A stretch of DNA of 64,000 nt from Rothia nasimurium (lineage in GTDB: Bacteria; Actinomycetota; Actinomycetes; Actinomycetales; Micrococcaceae). Positions 45,029-53,081 of this stretch are shown piece by piece. Numbering within the stretch: the stretch's first letter is position 1; every line of letters starts with the position of its first letter. Below the pieces are notes generated by a model. The model was not told the origin of the DNA. It saw nothing but the letters and a program-made list of their open reading frames with translations, and ran no database searches. The position numbers and the translations under genes were made by a program. Location of the stretch: positions 1,612,001-1,676,000 of the forward strand of contig NZ_CP056080.1 in NCBI RefSeq assembly GCF_014217215.1. Direction: 5' to 3'.

Positions 45029-45049
45029 ATCGTGCAACGATAGGTGAGG

Positions 45050-45805
45050 CTAGTCGAAGCTGGGCATGCTCCCGGCAACCAGGGCCATGTGCAGGCGGAG
45101 CAGTAGCTGGGCAATATCACCGGCGAGTTCAGCAGCGCGGGCCTGGGATTCTTCGTCCTTGCGCAGGGCCAGGGGGCCCACCGCAGTTTCTACCAGGTCG
45201 ACTTCACGGTCGGCTGCAGCGCGGAAGGCTCGCAGGTGGCGCGGGTGTAGGCCGTGGGCGGTGAGCTGATCGCTCACCCTGGTGACGGCGAGGTCGTACT
45301 GGTCGTATTCTTCTTTATTGTCTGCCAGCAGGCCGTAGTTCATGAGCTCGCGTAGCAGGGGCATATCGACCCCGGCTTCCTGACCCAGCTCACGCAGGGT
45401 GTAGGTGCGGGCAGGTTCTGCCTCGACTGCCGGGCGGGCGCTCGGCAGCTCTTCGACACCCGGTTGCACGGACGCGTCCGCCCCGCCCCCCTGCCCCTCG
45501 GCAGGTTCGCTGCCAGGGGCGGGTGCTAGCCCCGCGTCGATGTCTGCCAGGCGCTGGCGAATCACCTTAAGCGGTAGGTACTGGTCGCGCTGTAGCTGCA
45601 GCACAAAACGCAGGCGCTCGATATCTTCTTCGGAGTACTTACGGTAACCGGTATTGGTACGCTGCGGGCTCACCAGACCCTTATCTTCAAGAAAGCGAAT
45701 CTTCGAGGCGCTAATGCCCTCAAATTCCCCTTGGAGGGCGCTGAGCACCTGGCCGATGGTCTTATTTTTTACCCCAGCAGTTTCAGCAGAGTGAGCCTGA
45801 GCCAT
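45050..45805 (-). CDS. ftsR: MerR-family regulator FtsR
   Basis: DNA-binding regulator of 251 residues. The MerR winged helix lies at about 15-85 (TIGQVLSALQGEFEGISASKIRFLEDKGLVSPQRT, then GYRKYSEEDIERLRFVLQLQR). A Gly/Pro/Glu linker (about 92-130) leads to a C-terminal helical domain. The C. glutamicum counterpart next to odhI, FtsR, activates ftsZ; the M. tuberculosis one is Rv1828. Here too it follows a GarA/OdhI-type FHA gene, by two bases. The ATG at 45805 is the natural start. Control of the ftsZ gene in this window is inferred, not seen. Confidence 0.9.
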   Translation of the reverse strand: MAQAHSAETAGVKNKTIGQVLSALQGEFEGISASKIRFLEDKGLVSPQRTNTGYRKYSEEDIERLRFVLQLQRDQYLPLKVIRQRLADIDAGLAPAPGSEPAEGQGGGADASVQPGVEELPSARPAVEAEPARTYTLRELGQEAGVDMPLLRELMNYGLLADNKEEYDQYDLAVTRVSDQLTAHGLHPRHLRAFRAAADREVDLVETAVGPLALRKDEESQARAAELAGDIAQLLLRLHMALVAGSMPSFD

Positions 45806-45807
45806 GG

Positions 45808-46248
45808 TTACTTCCCCTGGCCCTGGTAGAAGGCGAAGTGGAACTTACCGATGTAGATTTCGTCGCCGGTGCGCAGGTAGGCCTCATCCACGCGGTCCTT
45901 ATTCACGTAGGTACCGTTCAGGGAGTCAGCGTCGGTCAGGATAAAGCTGCCCGCGTTGGGGATGAAGAGGGCGTGACGGCGGGAGACGGTGACGTCGTCG
46001 AGGTAAATGTCTGATTCGGGGCTACGGCCTGCGATGATGGGCAGGTCAGCGCCGTCTTCGTCGGTTTCGGGGTTCAGGAGGAAGCGGGCGCCCTTGAACT
46101 GGCCATCGAGACCGATGAGGACGGCTGAGCCAGCGGGCAGGGTTGCCAGTAAGTCACGTTCTTCGGGGGTGGGGTTGTGGGACTGGGATACTCCCAGGGC
46201 TACCATAGCGATGGTGTTTGTGGGCGGGTGTGCTTCGTGCTGAGCCAT
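45808..46248 (-). CDS. garA: FHA-domain protein, GarA/OdhI-like
   Basis: Phosphothreonine-binding protein of 146 residues. The FHA domain spans about 42-140 with all landmarks: GRSPESD (about 74-80), DDVTVSRRH (about 84-92) and NGTYVN (about 111-116). GarA/OdhI inhibits 2-oxoglutarate dehydrogenase when unphosphorylated and is silenced when a kinase marks an N-terminal ETT threonine pair. That ETT pair is absent here; the 40-residue N-terminus has only scattered threonines (10, 12, 27). Position between gcvH and ftsR supports orthology. Whether it still controls the TCA cycle is open. Confidence 0.85.
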   Translation of the reverse strand: MAQHEAHPPTNTIAMVALGVSQSHNPTPEERDLLATLPAGSAVLIGLDGQFKGARFLLNPETDEDGADLPIIAGRSPESDIYLDDVTVSRRHALFIPNAGSFILTDADSLNGTYVNKDRVDEAYLRTGDEIYIGKFHFAFYQGQGK

Positions 46249-46455
46249 ACGGTTACGTCCTTATGTCTTCGGGCGGCGGGGCTACGCCCGTACTGTGCCT
46301 GTGTCTCGCGGTTATGTGTGGTCTTGTGCAGACGGTCCAAGGTCACGAAATGGTAAACAGTGAACCGTTCGTTTAATCTTAGCCATTTCGCTTCTATTCT
46401 GCCCGGTTCGCACCGTGTTCTCTCACCAAATTTTCCTGTTTTTTACCTAGAGCAA

Positions 46456-46490
46456 AAGGGCCGCCTTTTCCTGTGGAAAAGACGACCCTT
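46456..46490 (-). terminator. Probable terminator after gcvH
   Basis: CTTTTCC and GGAAAAG pair around TGT, flanked by an outer AAGGG/CCCTT. On the minus strand TTGCTC and then a TAAAAAAC stretch follow. It lies 35 bases after the gcvH stop. Confidence 0.6.
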
Positions 46491-46524
46491 ACGCGGGCTC
46501 ATAGCGTGGTGCTACTGCCGGGTT

Positions 46525-46911
46525 TTAGGCGATTTCTGCCTCGTAGTCGGCAGCTGAAAGCAGACCTTCGAGGTCTGCGGCGTCACTGGGGCGAACCTCG
46601 ATGAGCCAGCCCGCACCGTAGGGGTCTGAGTTCACGGTTTCGGGGGCATCTGCCAGGTCTTCGTTGACGGCAACAACTTCACCGGCGATGGGGGCAAAGA
46701 GGTCGGAGACGCTCTTGGTAGATTCGATTTCGCCGAAGGTTGCTTCTGCGTCGATGGTTTCGCCTACCTCGGGCAGGTCGACGTAGACGACGTCGCCCAG
46801 TTCGCTCTGTGCGTGATCGGTAACACCGATGCGGACGGTGCCATCAGCGGTGAGTTCGCTGACCCACTCGTGCTCTTTGGTGTACTTGAGTTCTGCAGGA
46901 ACGTTGCTCAT
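46525..46911 (-). CDS. gcvH: Glycine cleavage system H protein
   Basis: Lipoyl carrier that shuttles the aminomethyl group between P, T and L proteins. The 128 residues have the lipoyl fold, with the attachment lysine in ESTKSVSD (Lys66), preceded by the usual YTKEHEWV. The ATG at 46911 has a good GGAGGTG site. The other gcv genes are not in this window; a solitary gcvH near garA is common in actinobacteria. Its leader of about 100 bases contains a hairpin but no recognisable glycine riboswitch. Confidence 0.96.
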   Translation of the reverse strand: MSNVPAELKYTKEHEWVSELTADGTVRIGVTDHAQSELGDVVYVDLPEVGETIDAEATFGEIESTKSVSDLFAPIAGEVVAVNEDLADAPETVNSDPYGAGWLIEVRPSDAADLEGLLSAADYEAEIA

Positions 46912-46981
46912 CGGAGGTGTCCTTTTCTTTGGTGGGACTTTTGTGGGAGTGCCGATCGAGGTGCGTGAAACTCGACGAGAT

Positions 46982-47007
46982 GAGCTCCGACGAGGGAGAA
47001 GGAGCTC
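46982..47007 (-). promoter_or_regulatory. Hairpin in the gcvH leader
   Basis: GAGCTCC and GGAGCTC form a 7-bp stem with a 12-base pyrimidine-rich loop on the transcript. It lies just after the candidate transcription start. No glycine riboswitch core was recognised. Confidence 0.4.
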
Positions 47008-47017
47008 TCACCTAACG

Positions 47018-47047
47018 ATTTTATCTGTAGCCTAATAGTGCGTACAA
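47018..47047 (-). promoter_or_regulatory. Candidate gcvH promoter
   Basis: On the minus strand TTGTAC (47042-47047) and TAAAAT (47018-47023) are 18 bases apart, about 105 bases before the gcvH start. Confidence 0.5.
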
Positions 47048-47109
47048 CCTTAGTTACTCAAGATTGTTTAGGGACAAATTGACAACGTCGGTAACTTGGT
47101 TATCTGTAG

Positions 47110-47666
47110 CGGTCAGAACCAAGTACATATCAGTTTGATCCGTTCCGGTATCGTTTTGGTTTAGTTGATCGTGGTGGTACGGGGCGTTATCTGTTTGGTG
47201 TTCGGTTCTATGATCCTCGGCAGGGGGTGTGGACTCAGCAGGATTCTTTGGATGCTCCGTTGGATCCTAATAATGCTAATCGTTATGCGTATGCGGGTTC
47301 TGATCCGGTGAATAATTTTGATCCCACGGGCCGTGCATGGCAGGGTGGCGCTAACTTCTGTTTCGTCGCTTGCTTCAGTATCGGAGCTACCTGGAGCGAC
47401 GATACAGATGTTAAAATTGGAATGTTGGATTTGGTCTTGGCCCCAGAGCATCAGTTGAAGGTTATATGGGGCACACCGGAGCAGAACCATCAAACGAAGA
47501 GTCGCTTGGGACATCTGGTACATGCGGTGGAGCTTTAGGTTTTGGAGCCAACGGTGGAATATTTATTGATGCGATGAATCCGAAAGCTGACGGCCAAGCT
47601 AATTTAACCACAGGTGCTGGACTCGGTTGTTCGGCAATAGTAACAATAGGGATGCCACTCGAATAA
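47110..47666 (+). pseudogene. Orphan Rhs/YD-repeat protein C-terminal tail, frameshifted
   Basis: A 5'-truncated coding remnant. From a stop at 47107-47109 the frame runs through the Rhs core signature (TGRYLFGVRFYDPRQGVWTQ, then DPNNANRYAYAGSDPVNNFDPTGR), the boundary beyond which Rhs proteins carry a variable, often toxic tail. In frame, the tail turns into unlikely sequence at 47413-47416 (an AAAA run) and stops at 47538. One base more in that run leads into a second frame open to 47666, reading NVGFGLGPRAS...GHTGAEPSN...GLGCSAI, a Gly-rich tail style. So one-base loss is likely. No start codon, signal or full-length rhs gene is in the window. Confidence 0.8.
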
Positions 47667-47881
47667 TGAATTATATTTTTTTATCATTTTCTATCATTGC
47701 GTTTTTAATATCTATAGTGCAAATTCATTTTATTAATAAGTATGGAATAGATGAAGATGTGCCATACTCGCCATTTTCTACCCCATTAGGGACCACTAGA
47801 GTGGCGCAGATTTGCAATAGAGTTGGATTGCCCCTAGTTGGGTCAATAATTGCTTTTATATTATTCTTATCTGCCCAGTAG
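47666..47881 (+). CDS. Small membrane protein coupled to the Rhs tail (possible immunity partner)
   Basis: A 71-residue protein with two hydrophobic helices (about 3-22 and 52-69) joined by a polar loop containing IDEDVPYSPFSTPLGTTR. Its ATG shares a base with the stop of the restored Rhs tail frame (TAATG), the arrangement expected for translational coupling of a tail and its partner. Base composition is AT-rich, unlike the flanks. Immunity proteins of Rhs-type tails often sit exactly here, and membrane ones usually guard against membrane-active tails, but I recognise no family. A strong terminator follows. Confidence 0.6.
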   Translation: MNYIFLSFSIIAFLISIVQIHFINKYGIDEDVPYSPFSTPLGTTRVAQICNRVGLPLVGSIIAFILFLSAQ

Positions 47882-47896
47882 GCTATTCCTATTAAG

Positions 47897-47939
47897 AAAA
47901 ATATTTCCCAGCACACCTTGGGTGCTGGGAAATATTTTT
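47897..47939 (+). terminator. Strong terminator after the Rhs tail module
   Basis: AAAAATATTTCCCAGCAC pairs perfectly over 18 bp with its complement around loop ACCTTGG; the distal arm ends in TTTTT. It closes the Rhs tail/partner unit. Confidence 0.9.
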
Positions 47940-47971
47940 ATCACAAAGGATTGTGATAATATTGTTGAATT

Positions 47972-48340
47972 GTGAAAATAAAAATTTTTTTCATTCTCAT
48001 GGTATCCCTGTGTGGTGGCTTTATTGGCCTCATTTTGATTGGTAAAACCGGTTTCATAGATGTTGCTCTGGCCCCGGTTATCCTGGTGTGCTCGCTTATC
48101 CTTTTGGGCGTTGCGTCGTCCTTGCTCATGAACCGTCACCTCTCATCATTGGGTACTTATTTCTAGTTCCGAGTTTATTCGGGGTAGCTGACATTTTAGG
48201 TAGGGTGTTGTGGGTGTATATGCTGCTACCTTTTACCGACGTCCCGGGCTTTCCTGGATATGGGCATCAGTGTTACCCATGTTATTTCCTCTGCTATCTC
48301 AACAGTATTGAACGTCCCTAGTGCAAAATTCTATAGATAA
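47972..48340 (+). pseudogene. Decayed small membrane protein gene
   Basis: A GTG at 47972 opens a frame of 64 residues with two hydrophobic helices (FFILMVSLCGGFIGLILI and VALAPVILVCSLILLGVASS), stopping at 48166. Near 48130-48145 a second frame continues with another membrane-like stretch (LIIGYLFLVPSLFGVADILG, then VLWVYMLLPFTDVPG). After about 48250 the first frame resumes (FLDMGISVTHVISSAIS) to a stop at 48340. Two compensating frameshifts would join them into one protein of about 120 residues. No good ribosome site is seen. The alternative is a real 64-residue protein followed by chance frames. Confidence 0.4.
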
Positions 48341-48414
48341 CTCGTTATATGACACAGGGTACAGGTGCTGGTGGCGGGCGCCACCGAAACGGCCCGGTTT
48401 TCTCTTAAATAAAA

Positions 48415-48467
48415 AGGACGCCCCACCCCACTTCCCTGCGCAGGGGAAGCGGGGTGGGGCGTCCTTA
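48415..48467 (-). terminator. Terminator of putA
   Basis: AAGGACGCCCCACCCC pairs with GGGGTGGGGCGTCCTT, continued by TTCCC/GGGAA. On the minus strand TTTTTATTT follows. It lies 11 bases past the putA stop. Confidence 0.9.
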
Positions 48468-48477
48468 CCTAGACCTC

Positions 48478-51400
48478 TTAGATAACACCCTCAGAGAACT
48501 TGTAGGGGTTGCCGAAGCGGTGGGCGGTGATGGAGACTGCCTGCTCACGGACGAAGGGCAGCATCTCGATGCGGCCGGCTTCGGTAACAGGCTGGTAGTA
48601 GACCGCGATGTCGGGTCGGCCGTCGAGTGCCTCGTAGATGCTGGTGGCGTCGCTACCGATGTAGCGGATGCGGGCACCTTCGAAGACGGTTCCCTCAAGC
48701 TGCTTTGAGGGGGTCTTTGCAATCTTGGCCAGCGAAGCACGGTAGGCGGCGTCGTTCTGCTCAACCAGGGTGACGCCCGCACCGCGCAGGGCGCCGGCAA
48801 CAGCCACCGGGATGCTCTGGCCTGTGGAGAACTCGATGGTGGCACCGGCTGCTACACCTGCCAGCAGGACGCGCAGGGCGCGGTCGCGGTCGCCGTCCTC
48901 ATCCAGACGCACCTGGACGGTGGTGGGCAGGTAGCGCAGGATGTTGCGCTCAACGCCCAGCTGGCTGGGGTCGTGCCCCACACCGAACTCAGTGCCCCAG
49001 GCTTCAGCATCGGAGCTAGCCGCACGGACCAGCATGTCAAGGGAGCCGTCGTTGGTGGCAGTGGGCTCGCGCAGGGCAGCCAGGATGGAGCGGACGCCCG
49101 CGTGTGAGGGGGCGGTAGTGGCGGTGGACTCTGCGGTCTCCCAGTCAGAGAGGGCAACCAGGTAGTTGGGGCCACCGGCCTTGGTGCCGGAACCTACGGT
49201 TGACTTCTTCCAGCCGCCGAAGGGCTGACGCTGCACGATAGCGCCGGTGATGCCGCGGTTGACGTAGAGGTTACCTGCCTGAACCTTAGAGAGCCAAAGT
49301 TCCAGCTCGCCGGAGTCAAGGGAGTGCAAGCCAGCGGTCAGACCGTAGTCGGTGGCGTTCTGCAGTTCGATAGCCTCTTCGAGGGTAGCGGCCTTCATGA
49401 CGCCCAGGATGGGGCCGAAGTACTCTGTCAGATGGTATTCGCTGCCGGGCTTGACGCCTGCGCGCACACCGGGTGACCAGAGGCGGCCGGTCTCATCGAG
49501 CTGTTCGGGCTTGATGATCCAGGTTTCGCCCTCACCCAGGGTGGTCAGACCTCGCTTGAGCTTGCCCTCGGGCTTCTCAATAACGGGGCCCATTTCTGAT
49601 TCGATGTCCTGGGGGTGGGCAACGTGCAGGGACTTCACGGCGTCAACCAGCTGGTTGTAGAAGCGCTTGGACTCCCCTACCGAACCAACCAGAATCACGG
49701 TGGATGCAGCCGAGCACTTCTGGCCTGCGTGGCCGAAGGCTGAGTAGACGACGTCCTTGACCGCCAGGTCGAGGTCGGCATTGGGGGTGACGATGATGGA
49801 GTTCTTGCCGGAGGTCTCGCCGAAGAGGGGCAGGTCCTTACGCCAGGATCGGAACATCTCGGCGGTCTCGTAACCACCGGTCAGAATCAGGCGGTCAACG
49901 GCGGGGTGGGCAATCATCTTTGAACCGGCGTCGCGGTCGGTGACCTTGACCAGGCGCAGGGCCTCGCGGGGTACGCCAGCTTCCCACAGTACCTCAGCAA
50001 TGAGAGCACCGATGCGGGCGGTGTTGGAGGCGGGCTTGAAGATAACCGCTGAACCCGCTGCCAGGGCTGAGATAACGCCACCGACGGGGATCGCGGTGGG
50101 GAAGTTCCACGGCGGGATGACCAGGGTCAGCTTAACCGGGTGATGCTGGGCGCCGTCTACCGAGTCGAGGCGCTCTGCCAGCATGGCGTAGTAGTAGGCA
50201 AAGTCAACGGCTTCTGAGACTTCAACGTCGCCCTGGTCCAGGGTCTTGCCAGCCTCGTGAGCCATGATTTCCATGAAGTCGCCGCGGCGTACTGCCAGGG
50301 CTACCGCTACCTTACGCAGAATCTCAGCACGCTCTGAAGCGGGGCGGGCACCCCACGCCTCGCCAGCTGCCACGGTCTCGGCAACCAGGGTTTCGGCGTC
50401 CTCAGCAGAACCCAGCTCATTGGCGGCCAGTGTTTCGATACCGATCTGGGTGGTCTTTGAACGCTCCAGGATGGCGCGGCCCCACTCGCGGTTACCGGCC
50501 AGAGCGGGATCGGTATCGGGGGTGTTTTCGAAGGTGCCGTCGGCAGGCTTGAAGACGTTCTCTTCGGTTTCTTCCAGACGGTTCTGGGTGCGCTGCGGGG
50601 GCTGGACCTCGTCGGTGACCTCATTCAGGGAGCGCAGGAAGCGGTTCTTCTCGCGCTCAAAGAGGGCGGGTGAAGAGTCGAGGTCGAAGACGGCACTCAT
50701 GAAGTTCTCACTTGAGGCGTTTTCTTCCAGGCGGCGAACCAGGTAGGAGATAGCAACGTCGAACTCTTCGGGGCGCACTACGGGGGTGTAGAGCAGCAGG
50801 TGACCTACGCGCTGGCGAATAACCTCGGCCTGCTGGGAGGCCATGCCGATGAGCATCTCAAACTCGATGTCCTTTTCAACACCGCGGTCTTCAGCCAGCA
50901 GTAGGGCGAAGGCGACGTCGAAGAGGTTGTGGCCGGCAACGCCCAGGCGGATGTTCTTGGTGTGCTCGGGCTGCAGGGCGTAGTTGAGGATGCGCTTGTA
51001 GTTGGTGTCTGAGTCCTGCTTGGAGTCGCAGGTGGTCAGGGGCCAACCGTGTACAGCGGCTTCAACCTTTTCCATGGAGAGGTTGGCGCCCTTAACCAGG
51101 CGGACCTTGATGCGGGCACCGCCGGCCTCAACGCGCTTGGCGGCCCATTCCTGTAGGCGCTGCATAGCGGCCAGGGTATCGGGTAGGTAGGCCTGGAGCA
51201 CGATACCGGCTTCAAGGTTCTTCAGGTGGGGCTGGTCAAGGATCTTGGTGAAGACCTCGATGGTCATATCGAGGTCCTTGTACTCTTCCATGTCCAGGTT
51301 GATGAACTTCTGGGCGGGAGAGTTGGCGGCCAGCTCGTAGAGGGGGGTGAGGCGGCGGACGGCTTCGTCCACGACTTCTTCGAAGGCCCAGTGGGAGTGA

Positions 51401-51963
51401 GGGCCAGAAACAGAGGACACCTTGATGGAGACGTAGTCGACATCGTCGCGGGCCAGCAGACGCTTGGTTTCGGTCAGGCGACGCTCTGCTTCGCGGTCAC
51501 CGAGCACTGCTTCACCGAGCAAGTTGATGTTGAGCTTGTTGCCGGTTGAGGTGAGGTGCTTGATGGCGGGGCCCAGCTTTTCGTCGCGGGCATCGACAAT
51601 CAGGTGACCAACCATCTGACGCAGGACGGTGCGGGCGATCGGCACGGTGGGCCAGGAGGCCTTAGCGGCCAGCTTGCCACCCAGCCCTACGGCGCTCTTC
51701 ATGTACCAGGGTAGGAAGGAGGGGACGATGGGGGCGATACGGCCCAGGTTCTTACCGGCAACGGCCTGATCTTCGGGGCGCACCACGCCGTCGACGAAGC
51801 CTACGGTGAAGTCAAGACCGTTGGGGTCCTTCAGGACACCGGCCAGCTTCTCTGCTGCGGGGTCGGCGGGGATGTTCTGGGCTGCTTTGACCCAGTCGGC
51901 GACGAGCTGGACGGCCTGGTCAGCTAGCTGCTGGTGGTGGGTATCGCTAAAAGGCTGTGCCAA
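48478..51963 (-). CDS. putA: Bifunctional proline dehydrogenase / P5C dehydrogenase PutA
   Basis: Oxidises proline to glutamate in two steps in one chain of 1161 residues. The FAD-dependent proline dehydrogenase barrel covers about 1-450 (KVRLVKGANLSMEKVEA and YLVRRLEEN mark it). The aldehyde dehydrogenase half follows (about 490-985): PPWNFPTAIPVGG, LFGETSGKNS and the catalytic cysteine in GHAGQKCSAAST. About 175 further residues resemble the C-terminal domain of long PutA forms. There is no N-terminal ribbon-helix-helix domain, so it is not its own repressor; the divergent LysR gene is the likely regulator. TTG start at 51963 with AGGAGGT upstream. Confidence 0.95.
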   Translation of the reverse strand: MAQPFSDTHHQQLADQAVQLVADWVKAAQNIPADPAAEKLAGVLKDPNGLDFTVGFVDGVVRPEDQAVAGKNLGRIAPIVPSFLPWYMKSAVGLGGKLAAKASWPTVPIARTVLRQMVGHLIVDARDEKLGPAIKHLTSTGNKLNINLLGEAVLGDREAERRLTETKRLLARDDVDYVSIKVSSVSGPHSHWAFEEVVDEAVRRLTPLYELAANSPAQKFINLDMEEYKDLDMTIEVFTKILDQPHLKNLEAGIVLQAYLPDTLAAMQRLQEWAAKRVEAGGARIKVRLVKGANLSMEKVEAAVHGWPLTTCDSKQDSDTNYKRILNYALQPEHTKNIRLGVAGHNLFDVAFALLLAEDRGVEKDIEFEMLIGMASQQAEVIRQRVGHLLLYTPVVRPEEFDVAISYLVRRLEENASSENFMSAVFDLDSSPALFEREKNRFLRSLNEVTDEVQPPQRTQNRLEETEENVFKPADGTFENTPDTDPALAGNREWGRAILERSKTTQIGIETLAANELGSAEDAETLVAETVAAGEAWGARPASERAEILRKVAVALAVRRGDFMEIMAHEAGKTLDQGDVEVSEAVDFAYYYAMLAERLDSVDGAQHHPVKLTLVIPPWNFPTAIPVGGVISALAAGSAVIFKPASNTARIGALIAEVLWEAGVPREALRLVKVTDRDAGSKMIAHPAVDRLILTGGYETAEMFRSWRKDLPLFGETSGKNSIIVTPNADLDLAVKDVVYSAFGHAGQKCSAASTVILVGSVGESKRFYNQLVDAVKSLHVAHPQDIESEMGPVIEKPEGKLKRGLTTLGEGETWIIKPEQLDETGRLWSPGVRAGVKPGSEYHLTEYFGPILGVMKAATLEEAIELQNATDYGLTAGLHSLDSGELELWLSKVQAGNLYVNRGITGAIVQRQPFGGWKKSTVGSGTKAGGPNYLVALSDWETAESTATTAPSHAGVRSILAALREPTATNDGSLDMLVRAASSDAEAWGTEFGVGHDPSQLGVERNILRYLPTTVQVRLDEDGDRDRALRVLLAGVAAGATIEFSTGQSIPVAVAGALRGAGVTLVEQNDAAYRASLAKIAKTPSKQLEGTVFEGARIRYIGSDATSIYEALDGRPDIAVYYQPVTEAGRIEMLPFVREQAVSITAHRFGNPYKFSEGVI

Positions 51964-52140
51964 GGGTGGTACCTCCTGCTAGCCCGCACGAGGGCGGGGT
52001 GAACTTGTTGCTTGTTATCCATTTCACCATCTTTGGGTGCAAGTTACACTATTAGAAAAAATGAATATTATTTAGGCAGTACGTTTAGTTCTGCTAATCT
52101 GTATTCGTGACGCTATTCACCCCTTCCTGAGGAGTGCCCC

Positions 52141-53043
52141 ATGTACGACCTGCGCCGCCTGGCCATGCTGCTTGAGATCCACGAGCGAGGCACGCTCGCC
52201 GCGACCGCTAAAGCCCTGCACCTGACGTCCTCCGCTATATCTCAGCAGATCACCACCCTGGAAAAAGAGATGGGCACTCCCCTGCTGCGTAAGGTGGGGC
52301 GCCGGGTGGAGCTGACCACCGAGGCTCTAATTCTGGTGGAGAGCACCCGCAATATTTTGAAGGAGCTGGACGCCGCCCGCACCCGCATTACCCTTCTGGA
52401 CGGGGTTCCCACCGGTCAGGTCAAGCTAGCTATCTTTCAGTCAGCCGCGCACGCCCTGCTCACCGGTGTACTTGAGCACCTGGCAGACCATGCGCCCCAG
52501 GTTCAGCTCCACGTAGTGCAGATTGACCCGGAAACCGGCCTGTCGCTGACCCGTAGCCGGGAGTTCGATGTGGTTATTGCCGAGTCCTACCCCCACCACT
52601 ACATTCCCGAATACCCGGACCTAACCTATGACCTGCTGACCCTGGATACGCTCCAGCTAGTTGTTGCCCAGGACAGCCCCGTCGAACAGCTGACCGATGC
52701 AAGCGCGCTCCCCTGGGTTTTTGAGGGCGAGCACAACACCTCCCGCATCTGGGGTATTAACCAGTGCCGGGCGGCAGGCTTTGAGCCGCACATCCGCTAT
52801 GTGATTGATGACCTCAACGCTCACCTGCAACTAGCAGCGACCGGGGCGGCCGCCATCATGCCCAGCTTCGCACTCCCAGCCCAGGGCAAAGAACTAAAGG
52901 AAACCTACGGTGTCAAAGCCCTGCCCCTGCCCGATGCGCCCTCACGAAAAATCTTCATGGCCACCCGCGCCGAAAGCACCGGCCAGCCAGCAATCCAGGC
53001 AGTCAAAGAAGCCCTCCAAAACGCAGTTGCCCGCCTACCCTAA
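52141..53043 (+). CDS. LysR-family regulator, probably of putA
   Basis: A 300-residue LysR-type regulator: winged HTH at about 1-60 (LLEIHERGTLAATAKALHLTSSAISQQITTLEKEMG) and a periplasmic-binding-like effector domain from about 90 (GQVKLAIFQSAAHALL). The ATG at 52141 has GAGGAG upstream. It is divergent from putA across 177 bases, the classic LysR layout, so proline or a product is the likely effector. I could not pick out a convincing T-N11-A site in the gap. Confidence 0.9.
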   Translation: MYDLRRLAMLLEIHERGTLAATAKALHLTSSAISQQITTLEKEMGTPLLRKVGRRVELTTEALILVESTRNILKELDAARTRITLLDGVPTGQVKLAIFQSAAHALLTGVLEHLADHAPQVQLHVVQIDPETGLSLTRSREFDVVIAESYPHHYIPEYPDLTYDLLTLDTLQLVVAQDSPVEQLTDASALPWVFEGEHNTSRIWGINQCRAAGFEPHIRYVIDDLNAHLQLAATGAAAIMPSFALPAQGKELKETYGVKALPLPDAPSRKIFMATRAESTGQPAIQAVKEALQNAVARLP

Positions 53044-53081
53044 AGGGCAGACGGGCATAGAACTCAACAAAACCGGCAGTC

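Noticed and set aside
46912-47050. Glycine riboswitch ahead of gcvH
   Set aside because: The leader has one hairpin but not the paired aptamer cores of the glycine riboswitch.
47405-47430. Programmed -1 ribosomal frameshift in the Rhs tail
   Set aside because: The AAAA run is not in a canonical X-XXY-YYZ heptamer in the zero frame and no following stem is evident; mutation or sequencing error is simpler.
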